Positions 54,457 to 63,866 are shown, counted from the stretch's first letter. The stretch: DNA of 64,000 nt from Oceanobacillus manasiensis (GCF_000724085.1 NZ_CCDL010000003.1:574379-638378), one strand, 5' to 3'. Numbers and translations: made by a program. The notes: generated by a model from the sequence alone, not told the origin.

Positions 54457-55032
54457 ATGAGTTCAAATAAGATAAAAGATGTGGCACTAGACTTGTTTGC
54501 ATTACACGGATATGAAGGTACGTCTCTTTCACAAATAGCAGATCAAGTAGGAATAAAGAAGCAGTCGATCTACTCGCATTTTAAAGGGAAAGATGAACTA
54601 TTTTTAGCGATAGTGAATGATACATTTCACATTGAAATAGAACGAGAGAAAGAATTTCTTGAAAAGCATTTCGCAGAGTCATTAAAAGATTGTTTACTAA
54701 AATCTTTACGTAGTTATGTAGATCGCTATCCATATGATAGTAGACTGAAATTCTGGTTACGCATTTCTTTTTTTCCTCCTATGCATTTGTATGAGCAAAT
54801 TAATGAATATAGCTATAACTATATAGATGAAATCGATTCGTTATACTTGGAACGTTTTAAAAAGGCTTCAATTGATAGGGAAATGGATTTCATTAGTCCA
54901 GAAACAGCGACGATGGCTTTCTCGGCACTTTTAGATTCGATCGCTGTAGAATTAGTATATAGTGGGGAAGAACGAACAGAAAAAAAACTTTCCGCAGCAT
55001 GGGAGGTATTCTGGAGAGGTATTTCTAGTTAA
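54457..55032 (+). CDS. TetR family transcriptional regulator
   Basis: 191 residues. The N-terminal helix-turn-helix is clear (IKDVALDLFALHGYEGTSLSQIADQVGIKKQSIYSHFKGKDELF in outline). The C-terminal ligand domain is of the QacR-like length with many aromatic residues. AAGGGAG ends eight bases before ATG 54457. It is followed by a MATE pump gene 38 bases on, a common drug-responsive pair. A short CGACCGATCG stretch just upstream may be an operator. Confidence 0.9.
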   Translation: MSSNKIKDVALDLFALHGYEGTSLSQIADQVGIKKQSIYSHFKGKDELFLAIVNDTFHIEIEREKEFLEKHFAESLKDCLLKSLRSYVDRYPYDSRLKFWLRISFFPPMHLYEQINEYSYNYIDEIDSLYLERFKKASIDREMDFISPETATMAFSALLDSIAVELVYSGEERTEKKLSAAWEVFWRGISS

Positions 55033-55070
55033 ACAAACAACAAGAAACAGCAGTATGGAGGAAACAGGTT

Positions 55071-56447
55071 ATGTATCATGCAGAAACTTGGAAAAATAAA
55101 GCAACATTATTAATATCAATTTTATGGCCAATAATGGTCACGCAGCTCAGTTTATATGCAATGAATTTGGTAGATACGATGATGTCAGGTAGGGTTGGAA
55201 CAAATGACCTAGCTGGTGTAGCGATTGGTTCAAATCTTTGGTTACCGGTTTTTACAGGAATGAACGGCATCCTGCTCGCTGTTACACCAATTATTGCTCA
55301 GTTAATGGGACGAGGACAGAAAAAGGAAATTACTTATTCGGTCATGCAAGCACTCTACTTAGCCACAGGTTTAGCAGTAGTGGTGTTAATTATTGGTGGT
55401 ATTGTATTAAAGCCAATCTTACAGGTTATGGGATTAGAGGCTGGAGTTGAACACATCGCGATGCATTATTTAATTGGGCTTTCGATTGGAATTATTCCAT
55501 TATTTCTTTCCAATGTTCTACGTAATTTCTTTGATGGACAAGGTTTCACAAGAATTACCATGTTCATTACCATCATGGCTGTTCCTTTTAATGCATTGCT
55601 AAACTATGGCTTCATTTTTGGTAACTTCGGCTTGCCTGCCCTTGGAGGGATTGGTGCAGGCTATGCAACAGCGATTACGTACTGGATCATTCTCTTACTA
55701 AGCATTTTGATGACTTTTCGAATTAGCTCTGTTCGAAATTATCGTATTTTTGTCGAATGGGTAAAGCCATCTTTCAAAGCTTGGAAGAAGCAGCTGGGTA
55801 TCGGTGTACCAATTGGGTTATCCATCTTTTTTGAATCAAGTATTTTCTCTGTGGTTACCCTTTTAATGGGGATTATGTTTTCGGCAGTTACGGTAGCGGC
55901 AAATCAAGTTGCATTAAGTTTTACAACCCTTATGTTTATGATCCCACTAAGTATTTCGATGGCATTAACAATTGTTGTCGGGTATTCAGTCGGTGGAAAA
56001 AAATTGCAGGCAGCGAAGCAGTATAGTTTCATGGGAGTAATTGGTGGGGTATTATTCCTTGCTTTTGGCGCAATCTTCTTGTTCTTATTCCGTGAATCTA
56101 TTGCTTATTTATATACAGAAGATCCGAAAGTTGTATTGATGGCAGGGCAGTTTTTCATTATTGCTATCTTCTATCAGATATCTGACGCAACTCAAGCTGG
56201 ATTACAAGGTGCCTTACGTGGTTACACTGATGTAAAAGTACCTTTTGTTATTGCACTTATTTCGTATTGGGTGATCGGTATTCCTTCAGGCTATCTCCTT
56301 TCGGCTTATACAGACCTTGGGCCATTTGGACTTTGGATCGGAATCACATTAGGCCTGTCCTGTGCAGCAATTGGCTTTTTTATCCGTTTGCGTATCGTGC
56401 AACGACGGCTTGAAAAGACTGTTAACAAAATAGAAATAACGACTTAG
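55071..56447 (+). CDS. MATE family multidrug efflux transporter
   Basis: 458 residues, twelve membrane helices in two bundles. The N-terminal part shows WPIMVTQLSLYAMNLVDTMMSGRVG, and the second half opens with GIGVPIGLSIFFESSIFSVVTLLMG. It probably exports cationic compounds in exchange for sodium or protons. ATG 55071 has GGAGG nine bases upstream. The TetR gene before it is the likely regulator. Confidence 0.92.
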   Translation: MYHAETWKNKATLLISILWPIMVTQLSLYAMNLVDTMMSGRVGTNDLAGVAIGSNLWLPVFTGMNGILLAVTPIIAQLMGRGQKKEITYSVMQALYLATGLAVVVLIIGGIVLKPILQVMGLEAGVEHIAMHYLIGLSIGIIPLFLSNVLRNFFDGQGFTRITMFITIMAVPFNALLNYGFIFGNFGLPALGGIGAGYATAITYWIILLLSILMTFRISSVRNYRIFVEWVKPSFKAWKKQLGIGVPIGLSIFFESSIFSVVTLLMGIMFSAVTVAANQVALSFTTLMFMIPLSISMALTIVVGYSVGGKKLQAAKQYSFMGVIGGVLFLAFGAIFLFLFRESIAYLYTEDPKVVLMAGQFFIIAIFYQISDATQAGLQGALRGYTDVKVPFVIALISYWVIGIPSGYLLSAYTDLGPFGLWIGITLGLSCAAIGFFIRLRIVQRRLEKTVNKIEITT

Positions 56448-56472
56448 AGGAGGAACTCTGCTGGCTTGCTTT

Positions 56473-56500
56473 AGCACTGTATTATTTACGGTGCTTTTTT
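56473..56500 (+). terminator. Terminator after the MATE gene
   Basis: AGCAC-T-GT pairs with AC-G-GTGCT, followed by TTTTTT. Confidence 0.75.
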
Positions 56501-56685
56501 ACTGCTTTTAAAATATGATCTAAGCTTATCTTTTTACTGACCTGTAAAGGATAAGTAAAGCTTCGGTAAATAAGAGTTTTTTTAAAGTGAAATATGATTA
56601 AATGGAAGAAGACGATAAAGCAAAATTTTGTTAAATAATTTGGTATACATAGTTGAATAACATTTACGTTTCGTAAAATTCTTTG

Positions 56686-57376
56686 ATTGGTTTCTTAGAG
56701 CCTGTAGAAGCTGGTACGGATGGAATAGAATTAGATGTTCATCTAACCAAGGATGGCGAAGTAGTAGTAATTCATGATGAGACATTAGATCGTGCCACGG
56801 ACGGAAATGGTTTAATAAAGGAGCTTAACTTAGATGAGATAAGACAATTTTGCACAGGTAATTGCTTTTCGCATTTAACTGACTTCACGGATGAATGGAG
56901 ACTGGAAAAGGTTCCAACATTGCAAGTGGTATTGGGAGTTACTTGAGCCCTATGACACGGAGTTAAATATAGAATTAAAAACATATATAGAGTCGTATGA
57001 AGGATTGGAAGAACGTGTAAATGAGATTGTCAATGAATTTGGGAATGGAAGAAAAATCGTCTATTCATCTTTTCATCTGCCTACATTAATGAAAATGTGA
57101 CAAATTAAAGCAAAGATTGCCTGGCTTATTAATCACCCTGTAAGTCGTCCAGAAGAATATAAGGAGTATTTTGCATTAGAATCAATTCATGTCTCCGTCA
57201 AGGTGGCTTTACAGCATGCAAAAAAGTGGCAGATCATTCTTCCTAAGCTACGGGTTTGGACGGCATATGAAAGCAATGATATTAAACAACTGCTAGTTAT
57301 TGGTGAAGGGGCAATTATCACAGATCACCCTGAAAAAGCAATCTTTTATAAAAGGGAACGGAAATCTTATAATTAG
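56686..57376 (+). pseudogene. Glycerophosphodiester phosphodiesterase, decayed
   Basis: The remaining frames read EAGTDGIELDVHLTKDGEVV and HDETLDRATDGNG (catalytic region), then ELNIELKTYIES, and finally AKIAWLIN through IITDHPEKAI. All belong to the GDPD family. The N-terminal HRG...PENT active-site segment is missing. One extra G at 56934-56936 shifts the frame, and a TGA at 57098-57100 interrupts the last third. With three lesions the gene is dead. Confidence 0.88.
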
Positions 57377-57422
57377 GTTTCAATTTTAAGTAATATAGAA
57401 AAAAGCTTAAACAAGAATATTC

Positions 57423-57449
57423 GCACCGTACCAACATGGTATGGTGTGC
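57423..57449 (+). other. Hairpin in the 57.4-57.8 kb gap
   Basis: GCAC-CG-TACCA pairs with TGGTA-TG-GTGTGC around three bases, then CTTTGTTT. It may end transcription of the pseudogene. The gap 57377-57771 otherwise holds only a tiny open frame and one terminator. Confidence 0.5.
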
Positions 57450-57532
57450 CTTTGTTTAGCAAAAATGTCTTATGAAGAGGTATGTAACATATACTACCCC
57501 TCTTTAACTGTTCATGAAAAAACAGGAATGTT

Positions 57533-57607
57533 ATGATTAAATATAATTGTTGTTTGAACGTGTTGATTGGAGGGGGAACAATGTACATTTGTAAATTCTA
57601 TATTTAA
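57533..57607 (+). other. Tiny open frame with a strong ribosome binding site
   Basis: Encodes 24 residues, or eight from the internal ATG at 57581, which has GGAGGGGG five bases upstream. It ends just before a terminator. No family is recognised. It may be a leader peptide, a microprotein or chance. Confidence 0.3.
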
Positions 57608-57610
57608 CAC

Positions 57611-57646
57611 AAGATCCGATTAGATTTTAATCGGGTCTTATTATTT
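57611..57646 (+). terminator. Terminator upstream of the potassium channel gene
   Basis: AAGATCCGATTA pairs with TAATCGGGTCTT (one G-T pair), followed by ATTATTT. Confidence 0.75.
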
Positions 57647-57771
57647 GCCAAGACTTATGTTTTTGAGTAGGCGTTCATAATGGCTGCTTCCAAAAAGTTT
57701 TTGTTGTAGGGCATCTTCGCAGAAAGCTATACTAGATAAAGAGAGATTTATTGGGAAGGGAAAGATTACAT

Positions 57772-58797
57772 ATGATTTTTTTTAGAAATCTATTTGTGAA
57801 AGTAGTTCGGTTAAATAACTGGTTCTTTATACTGGCTACCTTAACCTTAGTGCTGGCAAGTAGCTACTTTATATACTACTTAGAGCCTGATACGTTCGTT
57901 AGTCCTTTTGAAGGTCTCTGGTGGACAATGACAACCGTAACAACAGTGGGTTATGGGGATATATCACCAGTCACGGTACCAGGTAAAATCTTTGCCATGT
58001 TTTTATATATTGTAGGGATTGGCTTAATGACTATTTTTATTGGGAAAGCGATCGATTTTTTAAGTATTCGAAAGCGTTTAAAGGAGGAAGGGAAGTTGGA
58101 TATTAATACAGAAGATCACATTATTCTTATTAACTGGACGAAGAAGGCAAGTATTACACTTGATGAAATACTCCGTACCTTTCGAAATGTCCGCATTGTA
58201 GTAATAGACGAGAATATGAAAAAAACACCTCTATTACACGAACAAGTGGAATTTGTAAGTGGAAATCCAGCAAATCACGATGTACTGATGCAAGCCAATT
58301 TACTTAAAAGTAAGTCTGTTATGATCTTTTCTCCAGAAGATACAACGATTAGTTCCCAGGCAGATGGCCAAACATTACTTATTGCAACCATCTTGGAAGG
58401 AATAGGGAAAGAGTATAACCAAAATCTTTACACGATTTGTGAAGTGACTGATTCCACACACATTCAAGCATTTAAGAATGTTTCAGTTGAAGAATACATA
58501 ACCCCAAATGATACAGTAGGTAACCTTGCAGCAAGATCCATTTTATTTAATGGGTCAAGTGAAATTATTAGGCAGCTTACAAGCAATCAAGGTTTTGATT
58601 TATATTCGATTGATAAGAAGAGCAATTGGGTGACATATGAAGACGCTAAAACCGAGCTGTCTAAAAAAGGAGCTTTATTAATTTCTGATGGAAGAGATTT
58701 GTCTATTATGAACCACCTTGATCAAAAAATCCCATCTGATGCCAGGCTATTTATTATTTGTGACGCAGATGTTTATAAAAAGGTGATGCGTTATTAA
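57772..58797 (+). CDS. Potassium channel with TrkA-N (RCK) domain
   Basis: 341 residues. Two membrane helices (about 15-38 and 70-95) flank the pore loop with the selectivity filter TTVTTVGYGD. A cytoplasmic TrkA-N/RCK domain follows (HIILINWTKKASITLDEILR, VVIDEN). The layout matches Bacillus YugO, which releases potassium during electrical signalling in biofilms. ATG 57772 has AAGGGAAAG upstream; an earlier TTG at 57751 overlaps it. No MstX-like gene precedes it. Confidence 0.9.
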   Translation: MIFFRNLFVKVVRLNNWFFILATLTLVLASSYFIYYLEPDTFVSPFEGLWWTMTTVTTVGYGDISPVTVPGKIFAMFLYIVGIGLMTIFIGKAIDFLSIRKRLKEEGKLDINTEDHIILINWTKKASITLDEILRTFRNVRIVVIDENMKKTPLLHEQVEFVSGNPANHDVLMQANLLKSKSVMIFSPEDTTISSQADGQTLLIATILEGIGKEYNQNLYTICEVTDSTHIQAFKNVSVEEYITPNDTVGNLAARSILFNGSSEIIRQLTSNQGFDLYSIDKKSNWVTYEDAKTELSKKGALLISDGRDLSIMNHLDQKIPSDARLFIICDADVYKKVMRY

Positions 58798-58800
58798 TTA

Positions 58801-58829
58801 AGAGGTGCTGCATATGCAGCACCTCTTTT
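58801..58829 (+). terminator. Terminator after the potassium channel gene
   Basis: AGAGGTGCTGCA pairs perfectly with TGCAGCACCTCT around two bases, then TTT. A small loop may be opened by the GCATATGC centre. Confidence 0.85.
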
Positions 58830-58983
58830 GCTAAACCTTGTCTGATATTATCACTTCACCACAACATCTTCTTGAATGGTAAGCATGCCAGATTGAATTC
58901 ATTCTATATAATTAGTTGTTGATTCAATGACCTGAGAGACTAACCAAGATCTCGGGTAAGGTGTTATATTTTGCTTCACAAGT

Positions 58984-60036
58984 CTAAAATATGAACATTC
59001 CGACTACAACAAAATAACTAACTACTGCAATGACGGAAGGAATAACATATGTTGTAGTGTTCTTCGTTTTATCTCGTTTTATAATTATCATTGTAAGAGC
59101 AGTTAAACTAAACCCGATGAAGGACATAAACATCAACTCATCGCTAGAATCCTGCCAAATACTCCCTTCCGTATAAAACGGATCAGCAAGTGCAATAACC
59201 AATATGTTAAACAAATTACTTCCCAGAATGGTACCTATTGCCATATTAACATTGGTAAGCTTTAATGCCACATATACACTCATTGCATCAGGAATGGATG
59301 AGGACAATGCAACAAGAATACTTCCTATGGCCGTCGCGCTAATGCCAGTGTTTTGCGCTAACGCATCTCCTGACAGGGAAAGGGCGGTGCCAGTTATTAA
59401 TATAATCACAGAAAAAAGGATGAACTGGCGTATGGCTCGCTTAACACTATCCTTGCTCTTTACAGGCTCTTCCTCTATGGTGTTATCTTTATTTTTGGTA
59501 GGTCCTTGTTGCTTCCGTGACATAAACCACATACCAAAGATATATACAAACACGATCGCAATACTGAAAACACCTATATTATAAAAACCCCACGTGCTCT
59601 TAATAGCAAGAGCTCCTGCAGTGGTCAAACATAGGATTAGTGCCACTATCCCTGTTTGAATGTGGTGGTCTGAAACATCTAGAAATAAGCGTTTATTGCG
59701 GAAATGAAGGTCTAATATAAATAGGACAAAAAAGTTAAATAAAATACTCCCTAATCCATTTCCTACTGCAATGCCTGCATTCCCGATAACACCGGCAGAA
59801 ATAGTAACCGTTAATTCTGGTAGGGAAGTGGCGACAGCTAATAAAAGCGTACCTGCGAGCACACCTCCTAATTTGGTTTCCCTGCTGATAGTATCAGCAT
59901 GACTTGATAGTCGAGTAGCTGCGTATGCTGAAAGCGCCGCAGCCAAAAAGAATATAAGAATTATATACCAGATAAGTATCGACACCTCCCCAGTTGCTCT
60001 TTTAATGTGTTCTCGAATCAGATAAATAGTAAACAT
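58984..60036 (-). CDS. Sodium/calcium antiporter family (CaCA) membrane protein
   Basis: 350 residues, about ten membrane helices. Both alpha repeats are present: ATSLPELTVTISAGVIG with GNGLGSILFNF, and SSSIPDAMSVYVALKLT with GTILGSNLFN. A hydrophilic loop (about 180-205) separates the halves. The start is uncertain: ATG 60036 has only a weak CAGAAG upstream, while GGGGAGG lies at codon 16-17, where no ATG, GTG or TTG follows at the right distance. It exchanges calcium or sodium for protons by family analogy. Confidence 0.88.
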   Translation of the reverse strand: MFTIYLIREHIKRATGEVSILIWYIILIFFLAAALSAYAATRLSSHADTISRETKLGGVLAGTLLLAVATSLPELTVTISAGVIGNAGIAVGNGLGSILFNFFVLFILDLHFRNKRLFLDVSDHHIQTGIVALILCLTTAGALAIKSTWGFYNIGVFSIAIVFVYIFGMWFMSRKQQGPTKNKDNTIEEEPVKSKDSVKRAIRQFILFSVIILITGTALSLSGDALAQNTGISATAIGSILVALSSSIPDAMSVYVALKLTNVNMAIGTILGSNLFNILVIALADPFYTEGSIWQDSSDELMFMSFIGFSLTALTMIIIKRDKTKNTTTYVIPSVIAVVSYFVVVGMFIF

Positions 60037-60073
60037 CTTCTGATGGATTTTCGATAGTAATTTAAAATGAATA

Positions 60074-60126
60074 GAAAAAAATAAGAGAAGCGTCAGACCA
60101 GATGAACTGGTTAAACACTTCTCTTA
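60074..60126 (-). terminator. Terminator after floT
   Basis: TAAGAGAAG pairs with CTTCTCTTA, with an inner ACCAG/CTGGT stem. On the minus strand TTTTTTTC follows. Confidence 0.82.
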
Positions 60127-60147
60127 CCGTCTAGAAGTCTTTAAATA

Positions 60148-61695
60148 TTAATTGTGGTGTGACTCATTATGAGCTAATTGCTTTTCTTCCTGGTTTTCAT
60201 AACGAATGCGGTCCAAGTCTAAGTCCTCTGGTTTATGCTGTTTACCTGTTATGTTTTCTAAAAGTTCTTTAACATCAATTCCAGATGAAGCTTTTAAGGA
60301 TTCTTGAAGCGTGGACATCAGATTTGTCGCATAGCCACTTACTTTGTTTGCTCCGCCATCTGTACCACTGCTTCCAGTATCGACTACTGTTAGTTTATCA
60401 ATATTAGCTAATGGACTTGCCACTTCTTTTGCATATTCAGGAAGCATCTTCGTGATCATATCGAGAATTGCTGCCTCACCATATTGTTCGAAGGCTTCAG
60501 CAATTTTCCGTTTTGCTTCGGCTTCAGCAAGACCCTTCAAGCGGATAACTTCAGCTTCAGATTCACCTTGTGCTCGTTGAGAATCTGCTTTAGCTAGACC
60601 ATCCACACGCACACGTTCTGCTTCTGCCTTTGCCTGTGATTCAATTCGATACTGATTGGCATCAGCTTCAGCAAGCTGTTTGGCTTTGTCTGCAACTGCT
60701 GCTTGTTCGACAGCATAACGATCCGCGTCTGCTTTCTTCTTAACTTCAGAGTCATATTGTCTTTCTCTACGAAGAATTTCTTTCTCTTCTAACTCAATTT
60801 GCTTTTGTCTCTCAATAATTTTAATTTGCATCTCTTGTTCTGTAACTTCCTGCTTGGAGCGAGCAGTTTCCAGGTCATAGGCTTGGTCAGCACGTGCTTT
60901 CGCTGCGTCCTGATCTTTACGGTAATCTGCCGTTTTCATTTGGTTTTCTTTTTCTGCTTCGGCAATTTCAGTTGCCCTTTCCAATTCGGCTTTTTGTGCA
61001 TCTTTAGCGGCTTCAGCTCGCTTAATACGCGTTTCTTTATCCGCCTCTGCTGTTGCAATGTCTGCGTCGCGCTTAACCTGAGCAATTCGCGGTTTACCAA
61101 GTGATTCTAAGTAGCCATTTTTATCCTTTACATCTTTAATCGTAAAGGACACAATGATAAGTCCCATTTTTGCAAGATCTTGTGACGCTACTCGCTGTAC
61201 TTCTTGGGAGAACTTGTCACGATTTTTATATATCTCTTCTACAGTCATTGAACCTAAAATGGAACGCAGATGACCTTCCAAGACTTCTTTTGCCTCATTC
61301 TCCCGGTCTATCTTTGATTTCCCGAGGAACTGTTCAGCAGCCGTGGCAATTTCACCTATAGACCCACCAATTTTGATAATTGCGGTACCATCAGCCATTA
61401 CGGGGACACCTTGTTCCGTATATACCTCAGGAGTGGTAACTTCTAATTTACTCGAAAGTAGACTGAGTGGTTCTGCTTGCTGGAAGACCGGTAGTACAAA
61501 CGCACCGCCACCACGAATGATTTTTATTTTGTTACTTGCCTCATCTACATGAACATTCTTTCCACCTAGGTAACTTCCAGTAACAATTAATGCTTCATCA
61601 GGTCCGGCAGTACGGTATTTTGCTACAAATACCCCAATAAGTGCTATTACTAAAATAACTGCAATCCCGATGACAATCCATATTCCTTCAAACAT
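60148..61695 (-). CDS. floT: Flotillin-like protein FloT
   Basis: 515 residues. An N-terminal membrane segment (about 5-25) precedes the SPFH/PHB domain (about 30-215), then a long Ala/Glu/Lys coiled coil (about 215-425) and a C-terminal tail. It organises membrane microdomains in Bacillus and helps protein secretion and signalling. GGGGGAAGG precedes the ATG. The NfeD-like partner gene yuaF lies 59 bases upstream in the same direction. Confidence 0.96.
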   Translation of the reverse strand: MFEGIWIVIGIAVILVIALIGVFVAKYRTAGPDEALIVTGSYLGGKNVHVDEASNKIKIIRGGGAFVLPVFQQAEPLSLLSSKLEVTTPEVYTEQGVPVMADGTAIIKIGGSIGEIATAAEQFLGKSKIDRENEAKEVLEGHLRSILGSMTVEEIYKNRDKFSQEVQRVASQDLAKMGLIIVSFTIKDVKDKNGYLESLGKPRIAQVKRDADIATAEADKETRIKRAEAAKDAQKAELERATEIAEAEKENQMKTADYRKDQDAAKARADQAYDLETARSKQEVTEQEMQIKIIERQKQIELEEKEILRRERQYDSEVKKKADADRYAVEQAAVADKAKQLAEADANQYRIESQAKAEAERVRVDGLAKADSQRAQGESEAEVIRLKGLAEAEAKRKIAEAFEQYGEAAILDMITKMLPEYAKEVASPLANIDKLTVVDTGSSGTDGGANKVSGYATNLMSTLQESLKASSGIDVKELLENITGKQHKPEDLDLDRIRYENQEEKQLAHNESHHN

Positions 61696-61754
61696 ATTCC
61701 TTCCCCCTTGTTCTAAATTATATTAAGCAAACGTCACCAAGTGGCTTCGTTCGA

Positions 61755-62300
61755 TTAAACAAAATCATTAGCATCAAGTTCGTTCTCGTATGGAACGACA
61801 TATAGGACGCCTTTTTTAACTTCCAAAACTAAAACTTTTACACCCTCAGGGATAACGTTGTTATCGAACCCAGCTGCGGGTTTGGAAATTACACCACTTT
61901 TGCTCTCTATTACTATCTCTCCAAAACCATTTTCGGGGATTGGAATAATGATTTTGCCCACTCTTCCTTTAAGAGATTCTTCTGTATAGCTAAGCGATTC
62001 CTCGGCAGAAGAGAGAGGTATAAGTACAAAAATGTTAAGTAACGTGTCGAGTATAAGTGCGATTCCTGCTGCTAGAAATAATATAAGAATGCTGGATAAA
62101 GAAGTAATATTTTCCAATACATATCCAGTTGCAGACATAAATGCAAAAAACGAAAGAATCAATACTGGATTTAAAAATCCAAAAAAGTCTCCTGCACCTT
62201 CTAAAATATCTCCAAAAAATATGTAAAGAATGGTTAATCCTCCCGCAATAAAGAGAATAATTAAGTAAATGCTTTCTATTGATGTGCCGAAAAGCGTCAT
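61755..62300 (-). CDS. yuaF: NfeD-like membrane protein YuaF
   Basis: 181 residues. Four hydrophobic segments (about 10-110) are followed by an OB-fold domain (VGKIIIPIPENGFGEIVIESKSG, GVKVLVLEVKKGVLYVVPY). In B. subtilis YuaF is co-expressed with FloT and affects membrane microdomains. A sigma-W promoter lies directly upstream, so both genes should respond to envelope stress. Confidence 0.92.
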   Translation of the reverse strand: MTLFGTSIESIYLIILFIAGGLTILYIFFGDILEGAGDFFGFLNPVLILSFFAFMSATGYVLENITSLSSILILFLAAGIALILDTLLNIFVLIPLSSAEESLSYTEESLKGRVGKIIIPIPENGFGEIVIESKSGVISKPAAGFDNNVIPEGVKVLVLEVKKGVLYVVPYENELDANDFV

Positions 62301-62337
62301 ATGTATTAGCCCCCTTAACTCGTTACTCTAATTGTAT

Positions 62338-62363
62338 TACGATTAAATGGAAAAAAGGTTTCA
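62338..62363 (-). promoter_or_regulatory. Sigma-W promoter of yuaF-floT
   Basis: On the minus strand TGAAAC, 16-base spacer, CGTA, an exact match to the Bacillus sigma-W consensus. It starts 38 bases before the yuaF ATG. Confidence 0.92.
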
Positions 62364-62455
62364 AAAAGTGGAAAATTTAAGCGGGGTATTGAAAAAACTA
62401 CCTTTCATAAAATAACCTTCTCAACACATTCTATTGTAGAAGGGGAGGGATCTAT

Positions 62456-62893
62456 ATGCATCAGCAATTGCGTAACCTTATGACATCAGACGTTTTTACT
62501 GTAAGTGAAACACAATCCATTCAGGATGCTGCAAAAATAATGAGTGAAAACAATATTGGAGCTATCCCAGTAGTTGACCAAAGCGGGAGCATGGTAGGTA
62601 TTGTCACAGACCGTGATATAACCTTACGTTCTACAGCCCAGGGTGAAGCAGCAAATACTCCTGTCTCTGAAGTAATGACTGCTCAAAAAATTGTCCAAGG
62701 GACGCCGGATATGGATGTGCACGAAGCAGCACAACTTATGTCGCAACAGCAAATTCGTCGTTTGCCTGTTACGGAAGATGGGAAACTTATCGGGATGGTA
62801 GCACTTGGTGACCTTGCTGTGGATAATCAGTTTGATGATGAGGCAGAGCAAGCATTGTCCACGATTTCTACACCTTCTGCACCACAAAAATAA
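62456..62893 (+). CDS. Tandem CBS domain protein (YhcV-like)
   Basis: 145 residues, two CBS motifs: MTSDVFTVSETQSIQDAAKIM to GIVTDRDITLR, and VSEVMTAQKIVQGTP to LIGMVALGDLAV. A short tail follows. Such free-standing pairs bind adenosine nucleotides. GAAGGGGAGGG precedes ATG 62456. A GGGTAT at 62384 could be a sigma-B -10, but no partner -35 lies at the right distance. Confidence 0.92.
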   Translation: MHQQLRNLMTSDVFTVSETQSIQDAAKIMSENNIGAIPVVDQSGSMVGIVTDRDITLRSTAQGEAANTPVSEVMTAQKIVQGTPDMDVHEAAQLMSQQQIRRLPVTEDGKLIGMVALGDLAVDNQFDDEAEQALSTISTPSAPQK

Positions 62894-62899
62894 ATTTAG

Positions 62900-62945
62900 A
62901 GGAAGAGTACCAGCGGATATTACTCCAATGGTGCTTTTCCTTTTT
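62900..62945 (+). terminator. Terminator after the CBS gene
   Basis: GGAAGAGTACCA pairs with TGGTGCTTTTCC (two mismatches) around 16 bases, then TTTTT. Confidence 0.75.
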
Positions 62946-63056
62946 AGCTAATAGCTACGTAGTCAAAAGAAGGAATGGAAGTGTAAATATTAAAAATACC
63001 TTTAACCTTTCCTCTTCTATTATGATATGCTTCATATAATAGGAGGAGGTTATCAA

Positions 63057-63620
63057 TTGAGAAAACCAATAGAAGGTACAGTAATGCACAGTTATCCAGG
63101 AATGATTGCCCTTGTTACTTCTTATAATGAAGGAAAGTATAATATTATGGCTGCAGGTTGGCATTCTTATATTTCCATGGATCCGCCTATTTATGGGGTA
63201 GCGATTGGGAATGAGCGATATACTCATAAGTTAGTGAATGAATCTGCGAGCTTTGCAGTTAACTTTCTCCCATATGAGAAAGCTGCAAGTATTCAGGGAA
63301 CCGGAAGTATTTCTGGTATCGCACATGACAAGTTTGAGCCTCTGGGGTTACCTTTTGAAAAAGGGATAACAATACCCGCTCCTATCTTAGTGGATGCGTA
63401 TGTAGCTTATGAGTGTAAGGTTATAGACCGAAATACATATGGAGATCACGATTGGTTTGTTGGAGAAATTACGCAATGCTATCGTGACGACACTAAGTTT
63501 CTCGATAACGGTCTACCGAATTTAAAGGAAATTGACATACCACTCTATTTAGGAAGGTCTTCCTATTCTAAAATAGATAATAAAAGTGAGATCGAAACAT
63601 TTTTTAAAAAAAATGTTTAA
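63057..63620 (+). CDS. Flavin reductase-like / flavoredoxin family protein
   Basis: 187 residues with an FMN-binding split-barrel. The pattern PGMIALVTSYNEGKYNIMAAGWHSYISMDPPIYGVAIG and the later FAVNFLPYEKAASIQGTGSISG is that of flavoredoxin-type flavin reductases. TTG 63057 is chosen because AGGAGGAGG ends seven bases upstream; ATG 63027 lies before that site. Its electron partner is unknown. The gene precedes an rRNA operon. Confidence 0.85.
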   Translation: MRKPIEGTVMHSYPGMIALVTSYNEGKYNIMAAGWHSYISMDPPIYGVAIGNERYTHKLVNESASFAVNFLPYEKAASIQGTGSISGIAHDKFEPLGLPFEKGITIPAPILVDAYVAYECKVIDRNTYGDHDWFVGEITQCYRDDTKFLDNGLPNLKEIDIPLYLGRSSYSKIDNKSEIETFFKKNV

Positions 63621-63737
63621 AATTATTTATATGGGGTATATGTATAGATATAGCAATTAATAAGTTGAACCGGGCTGTCAATTTTGTGCTTCATAACAAA
63701 TTGAAAATAAATTCCTGTTATTTCCATTCAAAAACTG

Positions 63738-63767
63738 TTGACACCATGTTTGGTAAAATGCTATATT
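63738..63767 (+). promoter_or_regulatory. rRNA operon promoter P1
   Basis: TTGACA, 18-base spacer, TATATT. AT-rich DNA upstream may act as an UP element. Confidence 0.82.
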
Positions 63768-63831
63768 ATTCAAGTCGCCAAATTCGACAGCAATCGACAA
63801 CTCCTTGAAATAATTAAAAACGAAAAAGTTA

Positions 63832-63860
63832 TTGACAGGTTGCTTTGGAAATGGTATGAT
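63832..63860 (+). promoter_or_regulatory. rRNA operon promoter P2
   Basis: TTGACA, 17-base spacer, TATGAT, 94 bases after P1. Tandem near-consensus promoters are typical of Bacillus rrn operons. Confidence 0.88.
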
Positions 63861-63866
63861 ATAAAA

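Noticed and set aside
62364..62389. Sigma-B promoter for the CBS gene
   Set aside because: GGGTAT is present but the nearest GTTT is 20 bases upstream, too far for the consensus spacing.
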